NCBI GenBank assembly: GCA_006226555.1
Contig: SBGS01000192.1
Span: forward strand, 1-8,874
DNA: 8,874 nucleotides
Reading direction: 5' to 3'
From: Bacteroidota bacterium
Lineage (GTDB): Bacteria; Bacteroidota; Bacteroidia; Flavobacteriales_D; Crocinitomicaceae
The position numbers and the translations under genes were made by a program. Below, in pieces: positions 1 through 6,293 of this stretch. Below the pieces are notes generated by a model. That model saw only the letters and a program-made list of their open reading frames with translations. It was not told where the DNA came from and did not search any database. Every line of letters starts with the position of its first letter. Position 1 is the stretch's first letter.

Positions 1-1892
1 CACATTTTAAACCGATCTTCACCTTAGATGGAAGAAGACTTTTCTTTGGTTTAGGGAACAGAGCTGAACCTGAAGTGAAGGATACATTGCTGGAGGACGA
101 AAAAGCCGTTGTTGATGTGTGGCATTATAAGGACGATCGTCTCCAACCGCAGCAATTAAAAGAGCTGAAACGCGACCAGCAACGGGCTCATATTTTTGTT
201 TATGAACTGGAAGGAGGAAATATCATTGCACTTACGGATGACACCTTGCGTTTTTATCCGAATAAAACAATAATCGGAGATGCGGTATTGGCAAGCTCCA
301 ACGAAAATTATCAGTCCCGTTACAATTGGGAATACCCATGGAAATCCGATTATTATCGTCTTGATCTGAAAACAGGAGAAAGAATGTTGATAGGAAGAGG
401 TGATGGTTTTAATTCGAGCCTGAGCCCGGACGGTCAGTATTATTTATTCTTTGCTGAAGGGTCTTATCACATGATGAACATCTCGGATGAAACGATTAAA
501 CCGCTTTCTTCGGATAAACACATCGTTTGGACCGAGGATATGAATGGAATGCCTGCTGATGCCTCTAACTTCGGGGTGTTGGGTTGGACAAGAGATGGAG
601 AGGCGGTAGTAAGATCAAGACACAACGTGTATACAATAAATTCAGGTACAGCGGAATTGAATTGTGTTACCTGTTTGTCAAATGACTCAAATCTAGTTGA
701 GATCGATTTTACACCAAGGGAATCGGATAGTGCATACCTCGATTTGGAGAATGGTGTTTTTGTCGGGTTTGATAAACGCTCAAAAGGTACTCATGTTTAT
801 CAACTGAAAGCACACGGAGATCACAATGACCTTGTAGAAATTGCCTACTATGACGCGAAGGCTTACGCGTTTTCTGCATCGAGAAAGAGAAACTTATTTG
901 CTTATCGTAAAATGACGGTTTCGGATTATCCTGAATTGTATGTTTTCAAAAATGATATCAAGAAAGCGACATGTATTTCAGTTACAAATCCTCAACAAAA
1001 TGAGTATATCTGGCCTACCGTGGAATTGATCGAATACACAACCTACGATGGGAATCAACTGGAGGGATTGCTTTACAAACCCGAAAATTTTGATCCAAAT
1101 AAACAGTACCCCCTGTTAGTGTATTATTATGAATTGTACACTGATCGTTACCATCAGCATTATATTCCTAAACCGACTGCTTCAATCATTTATCCGACTG
1201 AATATGCTTCTGCGGGCTATGTGGTGCTTATTCCGGATATTCGTTATGAATCAGGTCACCCAGCCAGATCCGCCTATAATACGATCATGGCTGCAACTGA
1301 TCGCGCTTTGGAGCTCTATCCGAATATCGACAGCACAAGAATGGGGTTACAAGGACAATCCTGGGGTGGATATCAGACGGCTCAAATGATAACCATGACG
1401 GATAGATATGCGGCTGCGATGGCGGGAGCACCTGTATCCAATATGTTTTCGGCTTATGGAGGTATCAGATGGGGTAGCGGATTAAATCGACAATTCCAGT
1501 ACGAAAAATCACAGAGTAGGATTGGAGCGACTATTTGGGAGAAGCCTGAATTGTACTATGAGAATTCACCGATCTTTGGAATCCCCAAGATCTCTACACC
1601 GCTTTTGATCATGCACAATGATGGTGACGGTGCAGTTCCGTGGTATCAGGGTATTGAAATGTTTACAGCTATGAAACGCTTGAACAAACCTGTTTGGATG
1701 TTGAACTATAACAACGATGACCACAATCTCATGAAGGATGCGAATCGAAGGGATTTAAGCGTTCGCATGAGACAGTTCTTTGATCATTACTTGCAGGGGA
1801 AACCTTCTCCAAAGTGGTTAATTGAGGGGGTGCCTGCGATAGAAAAAGGGATAGATTACGGACTCGAATACATAGAGAATGATCAGAAATAA
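1..1892 (+). CDS. S9 family serine peptidase (prolyl oligopeptidase / dipeptidyl aminopeptidase type), 5' truncated
   Basis: This is the C-terminal part of an alpha/beta-hydrolase peptidase that cleaves short peptides. The frame is open from base 3, and the residues before the GTG at 75 (LFFGLG, then AEPEVKD) continue the family pattern, so the gene starts left of the window and 75 is not its start. Counting from codon 75, residues 1 to about 315 look like the beta-propeller region (for example LSPDGQYY near 117). The hydrolase domain follows from about 318. The nucleophile elbow GQSWGGYQ gives Ser429 (codon 1359-1361). The Asp lies in HNDGDGAVPW (Asp516 or Asp518), and the His in NDDHNL is His550 (codon 1722-1724), so the triad looks complete. 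Full-length relatives are usually 800 to 950 residues, so some 200 to 300 are missing, including any signal peptide. The end overlaps the VanZ-like gene by 14 bases. Family assignment is firm; substrate is unknown. Confidence 0.93.
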   Translation, partial: HFKPIFTLDGRRLFFGLGNRAEPEVKDTLLEDEKAVVDVWHYKDDRLQPQQLKELKRDQQRAHIFVYELEGGNIIALTDDTLRFYPNKTIIGDAVLASSNENYQSRYNWEYPWKSDYYRLDLKTGERMLIGRGDGFNSSLSPDGQYYLFFAEGSYHMMNISDETIKPLSSDKHIVWTEDMNGMPADASNFGVLGWTRDGEAVVRSRHNVYTINSGTAELNCVTCLSNDSNLVEIDFTPRESDSAYLDLENGVFVGFDKRSKGTHVYQLKAHGDHNDLVEIAYYDAKAYAFSASRKRNLFAYRKMTVSDYPELYVFKNDIKKATCISVTNPQQNEYIWPTVELIEYTTYDGNQLEGLLYKPENFDPNKQYPLLVYYYELYTDRYHQHYIPKPTASIIYPTEYASAGYVVLIPDIRYESGHPARSAYNTIMAATDRALELYPNIDSTRMGLQGQSWGGYQTAQMITMTDRYAAAMAGAPVSNMFSAYGGIRWGSGLNRQFQYEKSQSRIGATIWEKPELYYENSPIFGIPKISTPLLIMHNDGDGAVPWYQGIEMFTAMKRLNKPVWMLNYNNDDHNLMKDANRRDLSVRMRQFFDHYLQGKPSPKWLIEGVPAIEKGIDYGLEYIENDQK

Positions 1893-2232
1893 AATGGTCT
1901 TTGGCATAGCATTGATCGTTTTGGTTTCGATCGTTTACCTCAGCTTGTCTCCGAAACCGGCCGTAACCGCCAGTAATGATAAGCTGGGTCATTTCATTGC
2001 ATATTCGGTGCTTACATTTCTCATGTTGCGTTCTTTCATTCTACAGGGAGTCACCCGATTGATTGCCATAGTTGTATCATGTGTTCTTTTCGGAACAGCA
2101 ATGGAAATAGGTCAACTTTATGTTCCGGGCAGAAGCTATTCGATGTACGATATGATCGCAAATGCAACAGGCGCATTGATGGGTTTATTGGTGTATTACA
2201 TTCTGCGAATGTTCAGATCAAAATATATATAG
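1879..2232 (+). CDS. VanZ-like family small integral membrane protein
   Basis: A 117-residue membrane protein with about four hydrophobic segments (roughly 7-23, 37-54, 59-77 and 95-112). The VanZ-like signature is visible: KLGHF (35-39), an acidic residue in the third segment (Glu76) followed by Gln79, PGRSYS (83-88), Asp91 and Asn95. VanZ of enterococci gives low-level teicoplanin resistance, but most chromosomal VanZ-like proteins have no proven role, so resistance should not be inferred. The ATG at 1879 lies inside the end of the peptidase gene, a 14-base overlap that suggests translational coupling. An in-frame ATG at 1894 is an alternative start that would cost five residues. No strong ribosome binding site is seen. 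The aldehyde dehydrogenase gene follows after 20 bases. Confidence 0.88.
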   Translation: MIRNKMVFGIALIVLVSIVYLSLSPKPAVTASNDKLGHFIAYSVLTFLMLRSFILQGVTRLIAIVVSCVLFGTAMEIGQLYVPGRSYSMYDMIANATGALMGLLVYYILRMFRSKYI

Positions 2233-2252
2233 GGGTTTCTTAATTTTACGTC

Positions 2253-3695
2253 ATGGAAAGTTTGAAGAATTTTGTTGGAGGTGAGTTTATCGCACCGGTG
2301 AATGGAAACTATATAGATAACTACGAACCTGCTACAGGAAAGGTGTATTGCCAAATACCTAATTCGGACGCTGCCGATGTTGAACTTGCCGTTAAGGCTG
2401 CCGAGCAGGCATATCCGATCTGGTCTGGAATGTCGAACGAAGAAAGAAGTAAGATCCTTGTCCGACTTAGTGAAGGAATTGAAGCAAGAATGGATGAGTT
2501 CGTTAAAGCTGAATCTCGCGACAACGGTAAACCTCTTTCTTTGGCTGCTCACGTAGATATTCCTCGTGCAGTTTCAAACTTTCATTTTTTCGCGACAGCC
2601 ATCATTCATTTTGCGTCTGAGGCGCATCCAATGACGGGAGTTGGAGTGAATTATACATTAAGAAAGCCACTGGGCATTGTTGGGTGTATTTCTCCCTGGA
2701 ATTTACCCTTGTATTTGTTCTCATGGAAGATCGCTCCTGCATTAGCAGCAGGGAATTGTGTGATTGCTAAACCTTCTGAGGTAACGCCATACACAGCCTT
2801 TTTGCTAGGAGAGGTAGCGCGAGATGCAGGAATGCCTGCAGGAGTATTGAATATCCTGCATGGAGAGGGAGGTGCTGCCGGAGATGCGATCGTAAAACAC
2901 CCTAAGATCAAAGCCATTTCTTTTACAGGTGGTACGAAGACAGGAGAATACATTGCTCGAACAGCTGCCCCGATGTTTAAGAAGCTTTCCTTGGAGCTGG
3001 GAGGTAAAAACCCGAACATCATATTCGACGATTGCGATTTCAAGGAAATGATGAGCACAACGCTTAGGTCTTCATTTGCCAATCAGGGTCAGATCTGTCT
3101 TTGTGGATCGAGAATATTTGTACAGAAAGGCATCTACGAGAAATTCAAAGAAGAATTTGTTAGAAAGGTTGATGCAACTGTTGTTTCTAATCCGGAAGAT
3201 CCCAACGCTAAATTAGGCGCAATGGTATCGAAGCCTCACCTGGAAAAAGTCCTTTCCTACGTCGAGCTTGCAAAAGAAGAAGGAGGAACGGTGCTGACAG
3301 GTGGAACACGAGTAGAACTGCCCGCTCCTTATGATGGAGGATACTACCTAAGGCCTACAGTGATCGAAGGATTGAGCTTTGATTGTCGTACAAATCAGGA
3401 AGAGATCTTTGGCCCGGTTGTAACGATCACTCCTTTCGAAACAGAGGAAGAGGTGTTAATGATGGCTAATTCAACGCAATATGGATTGAGTGCTACCATT
3501 TGGACCTCAGACCTGCAAAGAGCCCACAGAATGGCTGAAAAGATCGATGCAGGTATTGTATGGATCAATGCCTGGTTAGTGCGCGATCTAAGAACTCCAT
3601 TCGGAGGAGTAAAATCTTCCGGAGTAGGTAGAGAAGGTGGTTGGGAAGCCTTGCGCTTCTTCACCGAACCGAAAAATGTTTTCGTGAAGTACTAG
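2253..3695 (+). CDS. NAD-dependent aldehyde dehydrogenase, 2-aminomuconate / 2-hydroxymuconate semialdehyde dehydrogenase-like (ALDH8-type)
   Basis: A full-length 480-residue ALDH-superfamily enzyme that oxidises an aldehyde to an acid with NAD+ in the cytoplasm. Catalytic residues are present: Asn150 in SPWNLP, the general base Glu248 in SLELGGKNP, and the nucleophile Cys282 in FANQGQICLCGSR. The cofactor-loop motif SFTGGTKTG (223-231) and EEIFGPV (383-389) are also in place. The DIPR motif (102-105), the WLVRDL stretch (441-446) and the FFTEPK tail match, from memory, ALDH8A1 and bacterial 2-aminomuconate semialdehyde dehydrogenases. Arg105 and Arg444 appear to correspond to the two arginines that bind the substrate carboxylate in that group. 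This points to tryptophan breakdown by the kynurenine route or to aromatic meta-cleavage, but no partner enzyme is encoded here, and betaine-aldehyde-type activity remains possible. The stop codon overlaps that of the convergent carbonic anhydrase gene. Confidence 0.9.
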   Translation: MESLKNFVGGEFIAPVNGNYIDNYEPATGKVYCQIPNSDAADVELAVKAAEQAYPIWSGMSNEERSKILVRLSEGIEARMDEFVKAESRDNGKPLSLAAHVDIPRAVSNFHFFATAIIHFASEAHPMTGVGVNYTLRKPLGIVGCISPWNLPLYLFSWKIAPALAAGNCVIAKPSEVTPYTAFLLGEVARDAGMPAGVLNILHGEGGAAGDAIVKHPKIKAISFTGGTKTGEYIARTAAPMFKKLSLELGGKNPNIIFDDCDFKEMMSTTLRSSFANQGQICLCGSRIFVQKGIYEKFKEEFVRKVDATVVSNPEDPNAKLGAMVSKPHLEKVLSYVELAKEEGGTVLTGGTRVELPAPYDGGYYLRPTVIEGLSFDCRTNQEEIFGPVVTITPFETEEEVLMMANSTQYGLSATIWTSDLQRAHRMAEKIDAGIVWINAWLVRDLRTPFGGVKSSGVGREGGWEALRFFTEPKNVFVKY

Positions 3696-4327
3696 TGCGT
3701 TAAACGATAAACTTCTTCGAGAGAAGAATTGTTCTTCAGCGTAACATCAAGGTCAACGATCAATCCGTCTTTGATATCATAAACCCATCCGTGCAGGTGA
3801 ATCTGTTGACCATTTTCCCATGCATTTTGAATGATGGACGTTTTTGCCAGATCGAGCACTTGCTCATAAACATTCAACTCAACGAAACGGTTAAATCGTT
3901 TTTGATGGTCATCTATACCGTCCAACTCCAGGTTGTGGAGTCTGTATACATCCTTAATGTGGCGAATCCAGTTATCGATCAATCCGATGCGTTGATTGGT
4001 CATTGCTGCTGCAACACCACCACACCCGTAATGACCACAAACGATCACGTGTCTCACTTTTAAAACGTTCACGGCATAATCAAGGACGGAGAGCATATTC
4101 ATATCACTGTGAACAACCATGTTCGCGATGTTTCTGTGCACAAAAACCTCTCCCGGCTGAGCGCCAATGATCTCGTTCGCTGGAACGCGGCTATCGGCAC
4201 ACCCAATCCACAACAAAGGTGGTTGCTGCCCCTGTGCTAGACGTGTGAAATATGCCGGATCATCCTTTGTTTTCGATTCAACCCATTCTTTGTTGTTGTC
4301 CAGTAACTGCTTATAATATTCTTCCAT
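3692..4327 (-). CDS. can: Beta-class carbonic anhydrase
   Basis: A zinc enzyme that interconverts CO2 and bicarbonate, presumably in the cytoplasm because no signal peptide is seen. At 211 residues it is close to the usual length (E. coli Can is 220). The zinc ligands are Cys43 in CADSRVP, His99 and Cys102 in HYGCGG, with the Asp45/Arg47 dyad. Trp40, Arg65 and Tyr183 sit where the type II, bicarbonate-regulated beta enzymes (H. influenzae Trp39, Arg64, Tyr181) have their non-catalytic bicarbonate site, so allosteric inhibition at low pH or high bicarbonate is likely. The ATG lies 2 bases after the stop of the SulP transporter gene, implying co-transcription and coupled translation. The pairing suggests it processes bicarbonate moved by that transporter. 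Its stop overlaps the convergent aldehyde dehydrogenase stop. Confidence 0.96.
   Translation of the reverse strand: MEEYYKQLLDNNKEWVESKTKDDPAYFTRLAQGQQPPLLWIGCADSRVPANEIIGAQPGEVFVHRNIANMVVHSDMNMLSVLDYAVNVLKVRHVIVCGHYGCGGVAAAMTNQRIGLIDNWIRHIKDVYRLHNLELDGIDDHQKRFNRFVELNVYEQVLDLAKTSIIQNAWENGQQIHLHGWVYDIKDGLIVDLDVTLKNNSSLEEVYRLTH
3713..3737 (+). terminator. Weak candidate terminator for the plus-strand unit
   Basis: An inverted repeat TTCTTC / GAAGAA (3713-3718 and 3723-3728) with the four-base loop GAGA is followed by the U-rich stretch TTGTTCTT. It starts 18 bases after the aldehyde dehydrogenase stop, inside the 3' end of the convergent carbonic anhydrase gene. The stem is only 6 bp and AU-rich, so it would be weak and may be chance within coding sequence. 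Confidence 0.25.
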
Positions 4328-4329
4328 AA

Positions 4330-5889
4330 CTATATGTTTAAGCCGATGATTTCCAGATCAATATTCCGCTCTTTGGCTGTATATTCTTTGAATTCTTTTA
4401 AAATTTCGCGTGCATCGTAATCGATCTCCTCACAGTGCGACCCCTCTATAACTACCTTAGCGTTGTCCTCAATTCCATCCAGTAATTCAAAAATACTCGC
4501 TTTGTTGAGGAAAGTGACTTCTTCAGATAATTTTATTGTGTGAATTGTTTTGCCCGATTCTTCGCTTTTCAGGTATTTATAATTGTTGTGGAAATTTTTC
4601 CGCAATATATAGAAGATCGAAACACTCATTCCGATTGCAATTCCAATCAATAGATCTGTCAATAAAACGCCTATAATCGTTATTATAAAGGGTAAAAATT
4701 GCTCATTCCCTAATTTGAACATGGATCTGAATAGCGGGAGCTTTGCAAGCTTATAACCGATCATTAATAGAATCGCTGCCAGAGATGACAACGGGATTTT
4801 ATTGAGTAAGCCCGGAATAAGTAATACGGCGAATAACAGTAGAACACCGTGAAGAATTGCCGACAACTTTGATTTAGCTCCGGAATTGATGTTGGCTGAA
4901 CTACGTACAATAACTTGTGTGATCGGAAGACCTCCGATTAATCCGGAAACAATATTTCCAATGCCCTGTGCTTTTAACTCACGATTAGTGGGTGTATGAT
5001 GTTTATCAGGATCAAGCTTATCAGTTGCCTCAACTGACAGCAAGGTTTCCAGACTTCCAACGAGAGCCAGTGTTAACGCAATTACGTAAACATCGGGATT
5101 AGTGAGATAACTAAAGTCGGGTACATGAAAAAAGGAAGTGAACTCCTGGACAGAGGATGCAACAGGTAGATTCACCAGGTGTTCCTTACCAACGATCAAG
5201 GACGGAGAAAATACCTTAAAAGCCTCATTCAAGAGTACTCCTACAATTACAACGATCAAAGCACTTGGTACAAACTTAAAGACAAGAAATCGCTTGAAGA
5301 ATTTGGAGTCAAGTATTATTAGCAAAGTAATGGAAATCAAGCTGACAACTGTTGCTCCGGGAGAGAAGGCGTTTAGGGCGTAAAGAAGCTCTGAAAAGGT
5401 ATTATGTCCATCCATCTGCCAGAATGATTCATCACCAAAGAAATCTTTGTCGTACCCGACAGCGTGTGGGATTTCTTTCAAAATTAATGTGATCCCGATA
5501 GCAGCAAGCATGCCCTTGATCACCGAAGAAGGGAAATACCTGCTGAGTACACCTGCACCAATAAAACCGGCAATGAGCTGGATCACCCCGGAAATGAATA
5601 CGGCAACAAGAAAAGCTTCGAAGCTGCCCAGTGTCAAAAGTGCTCCGGTAATGATCGTGATCAACCCGGCCGCCGGACCTGAAACCCCGAGGCGTGATCC
5701 GCTAAACGCTCCCACGATAATACCACCCACAATTCCAGCGATTAATCCACTGAAAATGCTTGGCATACCGGCTATTCCCTCAACGTTTGTCGAAGCCAGC
5801 CCAACTCCCAGACAAAGCGGCAGCGCAACGAGAAATACAACTAAACTGGATGGAAGATCATTCTTCCAATACTGAAAAATGTTTTTCAT
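4330..5889 (-). CDS. SulP-family inorganic anion transporter with short STAS-like domain, probable bicarbonate transporter
   Basis: A 519-residue inner-membrane protein of the SulP/SLC26 family. The hydrophobic transport domain fills residues 10-430, with the family motifs SGSRLGVSGPAAG (63-75), VGSLETLLSVEATDKLD (277-293, containing Glu281 at the expected substrate or ion site) and NRELKAQGIGN (302-312). Residues from about 449 to 519 resemble a STAS domain (VVIEGSHCEEIDYDA at 479-493). They are short and lack the usual serine after the Asp, which here reads IDYDA. Families of this type carry sulfate, bicarbonate or other anions. The carbonic anhydrase gene only 2 bases downstream argues for bicarbonate, as in the BicA group and the natural SulP-carbonic anhydrase fusions; this is inference from context. 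The ATG at 5889 has no clear Shine-Dalgarno sequence. It lies 40 bases after the small exported protein gene. Confidence 0.93.
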   Translation of the reverse strand: MKNIFQYWKNDLPSSLVVFLVALPLCLGVGLASTNVEGIAGMPSIFSGLIAGIVGGIIVGAFSGSRLGVSGPAAGLITIITGALLTLGSFEAFLVAVFISGVIQLIAGFIGAGVLSRYFPSSVIKGMLAAIGITLILKEIPHAVGYDKDFFGDESFWQMDGHNTFSELLYALNAFSPGATVVSLISITLLIILDSKFFKRFLVFKFVPSALIVVIVGVLLNEAFKVFSPSLIVGKEHLVNLPVASSVQEFTSFFHVPDFSYLTNPDVYVIALTLALVGSLETLLSVEATDKLDPDKHHTPTNRELKAQGIGNIVSGLIGGLPITQVIVRSSANINSGAKSKLSAILHGVLLLFAVLLIPGLLNKIPLSSLAAILLMIGYKLAKLPLFRSMFKLGNEQFLPFIITIIGVLLTDLLIGIAIGMSVSIFYILRKNFHNNYKYLKSEESGKTIHTIKLSEEVTFLNKASIFELLDGIEDNAKVVIEGSHCEEIDYDAREILKEFKEYTAKERNIDLEIIGLNI

Positions 5890-5929
5890 GAAATATTGAC
5901 TTGTTTGAAAAATTAAATTGCTTCGGATG

Positions 5930-6229
5930 TCAATAGATCAATTCGGGAGGCGGAGTGTTTACGTTATTAGTATATGCGCTATTATAGGGGTCTGAATAGA
6001 ATATGCTTCTTTCTTTTCGATCTGCAGATACAAGGAATATATCACTGTTGTTTTCAGGAAGAATGGAGTACAGATTCAATTCAAGGTCAGCATCATCTTC
6101 ACCTTCTTCTGTATAATTCTCGACCAATTCAACTGCTGTGTCATCAGCCCACCACGAACCAATCGTCATGAAAGATAGCGGTAACATGATCGCTAATAGG
6201 CAGATATAAGCAAAAAGAATTCCTTTCAC
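5930..6229 (-). CDS. Small exported or membrane-anchored acidic protein of unknown function
   Basis: A 99-residue protein that I do not recognise. Residues 3-24 form a hydrophobic segment after a single Lys, consistent with a signal peptide or an N-terminal anchor; there is no lipobox, since Cys10 is preceded by AYI. The rest is hydrophilic, with an acidic run (EEGEDDADLE, 41-50), many Tyr/Asn residues and a proline-rich end, TPPPELIY. The start is GTG: an in-frame stop lies seven codons upstream at 6248-6250 and no ATG lies between. The next in-frame ATG (residue 15) would destroy the hydrophobic leader. It is 40 bases upstream of the SulP gene on the same strand, so it is probably the first gene of the bicarbonate transport operon and may be an accessory envelope factor. 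That role is inferred from position alone. Confidence 0.68.
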   Translation of the reverse strand: MKGILFAYICLLAIMLPLSFMTIGSWWADDTAVELVENYTEEGEDDADLELNLYSILPENNSDIFLVSADRKERSIFYSDPYNSAYTNNVNTPPPELIY

Positions 6230-6233
6230 CCTA

Positions 6234-6267
6234 TAAAGGTAATTTTTTCACTTGAATATATATACAA
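6234..6267 (-). promoter_or_regulatory. Candidate Bacteroidetes-type promoter for the small protein/SulP/can operon
   Basis: On the minus strand TACCTTTA (6234-6241) resembles the Bacteroidetes -7 consensus TAnnTTTG with one mismatch, and a TTG (6265-6267) lies 23 bases upstream as a possible -33 element. The spacing is at the long end, and the -7 box ends only 4 bases before the GTG codon, so the message would be nearly leaderless. The call is tentative. Confidence 0.28.
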
Positions 6268-6270
6268 GTG
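6249..6270. promoter_or_regulatory. 22-bp near-perfect palindrome, candidate operator
   Basis: The arms CACTTG (6249-6254) and CAAGTG (6265-6270) flank an alternating AT core whose central 8 bases (6256-6263) are themselves palindromic; only the pair 6255/6264 fails to match. It sits in the 64-base gap between two minus-strand genes, 19 bases before the GTG of the small exported protein, and overlaps the possible -33 element. On the minus strand it is followed by a run of A rather than T, so it is not an intrinsic terminator for the upstream gene. A binding site for a dimeric regulator fits best; the regulator is unknown. Confidence 0.45.
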
Positions 6271-6293
6271 TTTATGTCTGAGCTAAGGAATTT

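Noticed and set aside
75..77. GTG at 75 as the start of the S9 peptidase
   Set aside because: The frame is open upstream to base 3 and the upstream residues continue the family pattern, so the gene is cut by the window edge.
1879..2232. VanZ-like gene as an antibiotic resistance determinant
   Set aside because: It has no glycopeptide-resistance neighbours, and the family is widespread with mostly unknown roles.
2241..2248. TAATTTTA before the aldehyde dehydrogenase as a -7 promoter box
   Set aside because: It is only 4 bases from the ATG and no TTG lies at a suitable distance upstream; co-transcription with the VanZ-like gene is simpler.
2196..3664. Minus-strand open frames inside the aldehyde dehydrogenase gene (2196-2552, 2321-2524, 2651-3082 and 3395-3664)
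   Set aside because: They are shadows of a clearly conserved coding gene; their products show no recognisable domains.
5138..5875. Plus-strand open frames opposite the SulP gene
   Set aside because: They are antisense shadows of a membrane-protein gene with no family resemblance or start context.
6249..6270. Palindrome read as an intrinsic terminator of the 253-residue T9SS gene
   Set aside because: On the minus strand the stem is AU-rich in its core and followed by a run of A, not T; an operator explains it better.
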